From assembly GCA_013339895.1 (NCBI GenBank), contig JABACO010000007.1, forward strand, positions 5,918,813-5,982,812: a stretch of 64,000 bases of DNA. The letters are read 5' to 3'. Every line of letters begins with the position of its first letter. The first letter of the stretch is position 1. Below the pieces are notes generated by a model. That model made no database searches, had not been told where the DNA came from, and saw only the letters and a list, made by a program, of their open reading frames with translations. Positions 57,324-64,000 of this stretch are shown one piece after another. The position numbers were made by a program, and so were the translations under genes. Source of the stretch: Ephydatia muelleri (Eukaryota > Porifera > Demospongiae > Spongillida > Spongillidae).

Positions 57324-58870
57324 CTATAGCCTCTGTGTCTGATGCCTGATCCTTGTAGGATATCGTGCTGCAAAGCCTTCACCAGGTCTAACGTGTTCTA
57401 GAGCAGGTAGGTCAGGTTCTGCAAGGCGTCCAGGCATGGTGTTAGATTCTTCTGGCACTTGGTCTTCTGGTGGTGCATGCTCAACAAGTACTGGGGATGT
57501 CCTCTCCACCAGGAGATGATCCGTATGGGGTGGTCGCCAGTCTTGCTTATGACTGGTATTCATCAGGGGACTTGCTTCTGGCTGAACACAGTATCTTAAC
57601 CTATTCACATGAACTACCCTTGTTCTTGCACCCTCGATTATCTCCACTGTAACTGGTGATTTGAATGATGTACCTGTTCATTTTCCTTCCCAGAGTGCAT
57701 CTAATTTACCAGCAGTGGGTATGGACAGCCACTCAGCCAGACCAGATCCCCCTGGTGGAATTCCCTCTTTGCCATATGCTTGTTGTATTCAACTCTCTGG
57801 CTTTCTGCAGCCTTTGTTATCTCCACCTCCACGAAGTCTCTCAGCTCATTACCTCATATACTGTCAGTGAGGGCAAAGCATCCTTACAAGGCTTCCTTCC
57901 ATACATTGACATCTCAAATGGTGAGACACCTGTTGAATGGTGAATGGTAGTTCAGTAAGCAATAAGAGCTAATGGAAGATACTTCTCCCATTCCTTCTTC
58001 AGCTTCATATGTTTTCAGCAGCTGCAACAGTGTGCGATTAAATCGTTCCACCAACCCATCACCTTGAGGGTGGTATGCTGTGGTCTGAGATTTGTGAACT
58101 CCAAATGCCTCCGGGGTTTGGTGAAATACAGCACTCTCAAAATTTCTTCCCTGGTCTGAATGTACTATGTTTGGAAACCCCGTAGTTAGCGAACACCTCC
58201 ATCAATTCATGGGTTATCCGTGCAGCTGTTTGGTCTGGTAGTGGCCTGGCTTCAGCCCACTTGGTGGAATACTCCTGGATCGCTAACAGGTACCTGTTGT
58301 TGTTAGGGGAGACTGGTACTTCCAAGATGTCCATGGCTACCATTTGCCAGGGTCTACCAATTGGAACATTCACAAGTGGAGCTCTCATGGGTGCAGTTGG
58401 TTTGTTTTTTTGGCCAAGTCATGCATTCTTGGCAATGTTGCTCCACGTCTTGTAACATGCTGACCCAATACCCTGAATGTCTTAGGCGGTCCAATGTCTT
58501 TTCTACCCCTTGGTGGCCGGCCATAGAGCTGTCATGAGCCATCAGCAGTGCATCTCTATCAAGACATTTGGGCTGAGGTGGGACCAGGTGTGTGCAGACT
58601 ACGTTATCACAGCTGGCTATATCTTCGCAATGGTGGCTTCCTCCAGTTCCCTCCTTTAGGGCATCTCTGTGACGTTTTCAATGCTCTTTATAGCTGGCTT
58701 AATACTTCATCACTTCTTTGAGCTTCATGGATCTGCACTGTTGGCAACCCTGCATCTATTTTGGTGGTGGCTATGAGTTCTCCGAGACAAGGCATCTGCA
58801 TTAGTGTTCAAACTCACTTTTCGATACACTATTCTGAAGTCATACTCCTCATTTCCAGAAATGGCCCATA
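57324..58870 (-). pseudogene. Ty3/gypsy LTR retrotransposon pol fragment, frameshifted
   Basis: Reading on the minus strand from 58870: a remnant of the RNase H end (IVYRKVSLNTNADALSRR, about 58840-58770), the H2C2 integrase zinc domain (HDSSMAGHQGVEKTL, about 58540-58420), the integrase core (MVAMDILEVPV, about 58350), and then, in another frame, a second-Asp and Glu region (TTAYHPQGDGLVERFNRTL, about 58090-58030). A last C-terminal segment at 57647-57324 ends in VVHVNRLRYCVQPE...YPTRIRH. At least three shifts or stops break it. No LTRs, gag or RT are visible. Confidence 0.85.
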
Positions 58871-59830
58871 CATAGGAGGTCATCTTGCTTTGTTTTTTCA
58901 AATTGAATTTTAAATGTAGTATAAATCGGTCCGATTATGATATATGGGACAGTTTCCGCGAAAATTGCCCCACGGTTATATTATAAAATGTTATAAAAAT
59001 GCATCGCGGGTGAATCGCTATAACTTCCCAACGGTTAACGCTATCGACTTCCTATTTGCAACACTTCATACTACACCATTTCACTACGGGAAAACTTATT
59101 TTGGGGCCTTGCACTAGTTCCTTGCTGATGCTACGAAGTCCGATACCCCATGGGGTTCAAAACCGCCACATCTTTAGCTAGGAGAGTTTAAATCGCTTCA
59201 AATTCAGTATGTACGTACAGGGGTCCTGTTGCTATTGATGTGTTCAGTTCGTTAATTTTTACTCTATCCGTCACGGAGATACAGCTGTGCGAAGTTAATG
59301 CACATTTCCCGCTCGATTGCACCATTTTTGCATGCAACCCGTGTTCCATTCTCCCAATCCACAATAAATTTTGATAACTTCTTTGTTCCGCCCATTTCTC
59401 CCTTAAACTAAGCTAGCCGTTCCCAACTGTTTTTGTCTCACTCAGGCAGTGAGTTTATGCGGGAAAGTTAAAAGAAGAAGAACGCTGCTCAGTTCCAGAC
59501 GATCGTACCAAATTAACGGACCCAAGTGAATGGTTGCAGTATAACCTTGCGCCTCCCACGTCGCCGGCAGTATTCAAAACGGCACGCGTAAGGCTATTTG
59601 CTACGCACTCACATCATCCTCTAGTCGTGTAATAAAGCTTTCCTATTTGCCATCATCTTGCTAAAATCATCGTCTTATATCTGCCACGCCCACTCGGCTA
59701 CGATTGTCGGTCTCACACAACTTTCAGCTCACACATAGTACATGAACTCATGCTGGCTCCCACTTGTGCACACACTTGCATTGTTGCGTACATGGCCCTG
59801 TACACTATCGTATGGCGTATTTTCTTATAC
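58871..59830. other. No gene seen; partial MITE end
   Basis: A GGGACAGTTTCCGCGAAAATTG word at about 58947-58968 resembles the end of the GGATCRTTTCCGCGA MITE family. The rest has no ORF above background. Confidence 0.5.
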
Positions 59831-59862
59831 ACAACCACACACACGCACACACACACACACAC

Positions 59863-59908
<46 letters not shown>

Positions 59909-62470
59909 ATGTACAGCGTACTTGCACACACCAGTTATACATGTGGCAAACAATACACCTGTCTGATGATGGTACAAACACTCTCACTCACAAACATTGT
60001 CATATGCACATGTACATGTATTCTATTCAATTCAGCTGATTGCATTTCAATTTGTGTACCAAGCTTGCATAACACACACATGCACATGCACAGGCACACA
60101 CACACACATGACATACACACACAGACACACAAATGCACACACAGACACACTAACGCACACACACACATGACATACACACACAGACACACAAATGCACATA
60201 CAGACACACTAACGCACACACACACACATGACATACACACAGACGCATACAAACACACACACACAGATACATAGACACACACATGGACACACAAAACACA
60301 CAACACACATATGACAAACACACACATGCACACACACACGTACACACACACGTACACACACACACATGGAAATACACACTAGCACACACAGACACACATG
60401 CACACACACATGCATGAAATACACACTAGCACACACATGCACACACAGGCACACACAAGACACACATGACATACACACACAGATACACAAATGCACACAC
60501 AGACTGCATTTCAATTTGTGTACCAAGCTTGCATAACACACACATGCACACGCACAGGCACACACACACACGACATACACACACAGACACACAAATGCAC
60601 ACACAGACACACTAACGCACACACACACACATGACATGCACACACAGACTGCATTTCAATTTGTGTACCAAGCTTGCATAACACACACATGCACACGCAC
60701 AGGCACACACACACACGACATACACACACAGACACACAAATGCACACACAGACACACTAACGCACACACACACACATGACATGCACACACAGACTGCATT
60801 TCAATTTGTGTACCAAGCTTGCATAACACACACATGCACACGCACAGACACACACACACATGACATGCACACACAGACACACTAACGCACACACACACAC
60901 ACAAACGCACACAGACACACACGACATACACACAGACGCATAAACACACACACACAGACACACATGGACACACAAAACACACGACACACATATGACAAAC
61001 ACACACACACACAGACACACATGGACACACAAAACACACGACACACATATGACAAACACACACACACACACATACACACACACATGGAAATACACACTAG
61101 CACACACAGACACACATGCACACACACATGCATGAAATACACACTAGCACACACAGGCACACACAGACACACACAGACACACAAATGCACACACAGACAC
61201 ACTAACACACACACACATGACATACACACACAGACACACAAATGCACACACAGACTGCATTTCAATTTGTGTACCAAGCTTGCATAACAGGCACACACAC
61301 ACATGACATACACACACAGACACACAAATGCGCACACAGACACACTAACGCACACACAAACAGATACACAAATGCACACACAGACACACTAACACACACA
61401 CACACACAAACGCACACACATGACATACACACAGACGCATATAAACACACACACACAGACACACTAACGCGCACACACACTCACACAGACACACAGACAC
61501 ATGACATACACACTCAGACACACACATGACATACACACAGATGCATACAAACACACACACACAGATACACAGATACACATGGACACACAAAACACACGAC
61601 ACGCATATGACAAACACATACACGCACACACACGTACACACACACATGGAAATACACACTAGCACACACACATGCATGAAATACACACACACACATGCAT
61701 GAAATACACACACACACATGCATGAAATACACACTAGCACACACATGCACACACAGGCACACATGCATACACACAGATGCATACAAACACACACACACAC
61801 AAACGCACACACAGACACAAACGCGCACACAGACACACACATGGCATACACACAGACGCATACAAAAACACACAGACACACACACACTAACGCACACAAA
61901 CGCACACACATGACATACACACAGACGCATACAAACACACACACACACAGATACACAGACACACATGGACACACGACACACACATATGACAAACACACAC
62001 ACACACATGCACACACACACACACATGGAAATACACACTAGCACACACAGACACACATGCAGACACAGGCACACACGAAATACACAGAGACACACACACG
62101 AGATAGTCACACAAAACACTCAGAGACACACATGCACAGACACACACAGGAACATACACACACGACAGACAGACACACACACACGGACACACAAGCACAC
62201 ACAGACACACACACGAAATATATAGACACTCACGAAATACACAGACACACACACAGACACACACACACAGAAACACACAGAAACACACAGACATGCAGAC
62301 TTGCACACAGACTCGCACATATAGACACACATGCACAGACACAACAGACACACACTCACAGATACACACACAATACACACAGACACACATAACAGATACA
62401 CACACACAGATATACAGACGCACACACAGACTCGCACATGTGCACAGACATGTGTCACACAAAGCACACA
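59831..62470. repeat. 2.6 kb CA-rich complex satellite with higher-order units
   Basis: After a (CA)n run (59831-59907), 60060-62470 is built from CACACAGACACACAAATGCACA-type words. A 37-bp block GACTGCATTTCAATTTGTGTACCAAGCTTGCATAACA recurs at about 60040, 60503, 60648, 60792 and 61253, with a spacing of about 145 bp for the middle three. Long ORFs on both strands only spell out the repeat (CV or HT-rich) and are not genes. Confidence 0.95.
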
Positions 62471-63331
62471 CTTTTGTTCATGTGGAAAAAAACAGTAGTG
62501 CTCTCTGATAATGATGGTACACACATTTTCTCTCACTGAATGCCTTCTCTGCACATGCATTTTTGATCTATAGCTCATGAGACCATGAGACATGTCTACA
62601 CATGTAGGTACATGTAGCAACGTGTACACTGTAGTGTCATAGGACTGGTCCTTTATGCATACATTGTGTCCTTATAGGACTGTCCCCTGACACAAGGGAC
62701 ATATGCCATGGTTAGCAACAAGCTCAAGAGACTTTTATCTTTGAGTGCTCGTGGAATGATGAATATTGCTATCCATTGTGTCTGTGTAAACTAACCACGG
62801 GCTTGACCTACCGCAATCAGCAATGATAGGGTAATTCATCGCCAGGCAGAACCATCGCCCTTCAAAAAAAAAAAACTTACCTGCGCGGTACATCCTTCTT
62901 CAACAAGAGGCAGCACAGTGTTGCGTGTCGCACTGTACTAATTTGTATGCAGTAAATTAAATGACTACTCGTAGAAGGGCACAGTACGTACTTTGTACTT
63001 ATGGTGAGGAACAGCAATCTGAGTTCATGTACACTCGTTTAATTCGCTGCATTCAATTAGTGCGACACGAGACACACAACATTGTGCTGATGGAAACAGT
63101 AGGCCTGTAAGACCTGCGATGAAATCATTGTACCTCCCTTATCGTTGCAGATCGTGGTAGTTTACACAGACATATCGATTGCAAGCTAGTAAAGATATTC
63201 ATTATACTGTACTCCGAAAAGGCTTTTACAGGTCAGACGAGCACTTGTACAGAGTGCTAGATGAGAGAAGTGTATACGTCTGCTTGCAACAATACACAAT
63301 ACAGAGGAAACACACAGAGATTGGTGTGTGT

Positions 63332-63387
<56 letters not shown>

Positions 63388-64000
63388 CAGGATGTACAGA
63401 CGCATTTGCACAACATATACACATGCATAGAGTGTGTGAACCAACATGAGGGCATGTTCATGTACTCTGTGTGAGCTAAATATTGTATGGGCAAAGAGAG
63501 ACTCCAGTCTCTGCAACTGGTACACAAGCCACCTAGCTGAGTAGTGGAGGCATAAAGAATGATAAGAAGTTGTTCAAGGATCAAGGATTTTGCCAAACAG
63601 GAAAGCTTTATTACACAATTGTAACTACAAAAAGATGGATGTGAGTGTGTAAGAACTTAAAGTCTTATGCACGTTGCAGCAGGGACCCTCCACACACACA
63701 CCACAATTTTTGGCCAACTGTGTAAATCTCATCAAGGAATGATAGCCGACAACAACTTTTTCGATGACAACATCATACGCATCATGATTTAAAAAAAATT
63801 AATTCGTGCATCTCTACATGTAGACTTGTATATTTAATTATTCATTTTGCTCAAAAGAAATCAGCCACCCCCCCCACACACACACACTTTTTAATATTGT
63901 ACCATGGGCCCAGTGCTGTGGTGAATACAGTGATATACTTTGCCACATGCATACAGTGGTACGGGACACCAATCCTATGGGGGCTGAGGACCAATTCTTT
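62471..64000. other. No gene seen; (GT)n at 63325-63386
   Basis: Ordinary AT-balanced DNA with a (GT)n array and short A and C runs (62862-62875, 63868-63876). ORFs at 63179-63430 and 63226-63596 run through the array and lack domains. Confidence 0.5.

Noticed and set aside
59935-62629. Many CV-rich and HT-rich ORFs on both strands
   Set aside because: They translate the (CA)n/(GT)n satellite and are not protein-like.

Overview
This is animal nuclear DNA, most likely from a sponge or another non-bilaterian. The main reason is a spliced gene on the + strand (4305-18210) encoding a hedgling-type protein: a Hedgehog signalling (N) domain joined to vWA, cadherin, Ig and EGF domains and one transmembrane segment. 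Hedgling is known from sponges and cnidarians and is absent from bilaterians. GT-AG introns of 0.1-2 kb, very abundant (CA)n/(GT)n arrays and many eukaryotic DNA transposons fit this. Species cannot be read from the sequence.

Layout. 1-4.2 kb holds minisatellites and a pyrimidine-rich tandem array. 4.3-18.2 kb is the hedgling gene; I could join 15 exons in phase into one open frame of 2012 codons. 18.2-21.2 kb has no convincing gene. 21.3-28.5 kb (minus) is a tyrosinase-like gene in three exons with all six copper-binding histidines but two apparent frameshifts; its 5 kb first intron is full of MITE-like elements. 28.5-37.6 kb is a transposon graveyard: a duplicated tyrosinase exon, a long palindrome, a terminal-inverted-repeat element with a 7-bp target duplication, and a piggyBac fragment. 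37.79-44.50 kb is a probably complete CACTA-like transposon carrying a multi-exon transposase (+) and a second gene (minus) built partly from tandem symmetric microexons. 44.5-45.6 kb and 56.3-57.1 kb (minus) are two copies of an intronless gene with two T5orf172/GIY-YIG domains. 50.35-52.81 kb is a Merlin (IS1016/ISXO2-like) transposon with very long inverted repeats. 53.3-55.3 kb is polypurine/polypyrimidine DNA. 55.4-58.9 kb holds the 3' end of a non-LTR retrotransposon and a broken Ty3/gypsy pol. 59.8-62.5 kb is a complex CA-rich satellite with a higher-order unit.

The cellular genes supported are hedgling (cell-surface adhesion/signalling), the tyrosinase (secreted or anchored copper oxidase), and possibly the T5orf172 pair. 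Most of the rest is mobile-element sequence. Several reading-frame breaks fall at or near homopolymers, so some 'pseudogenes' could be assembly indels rather than real decay.
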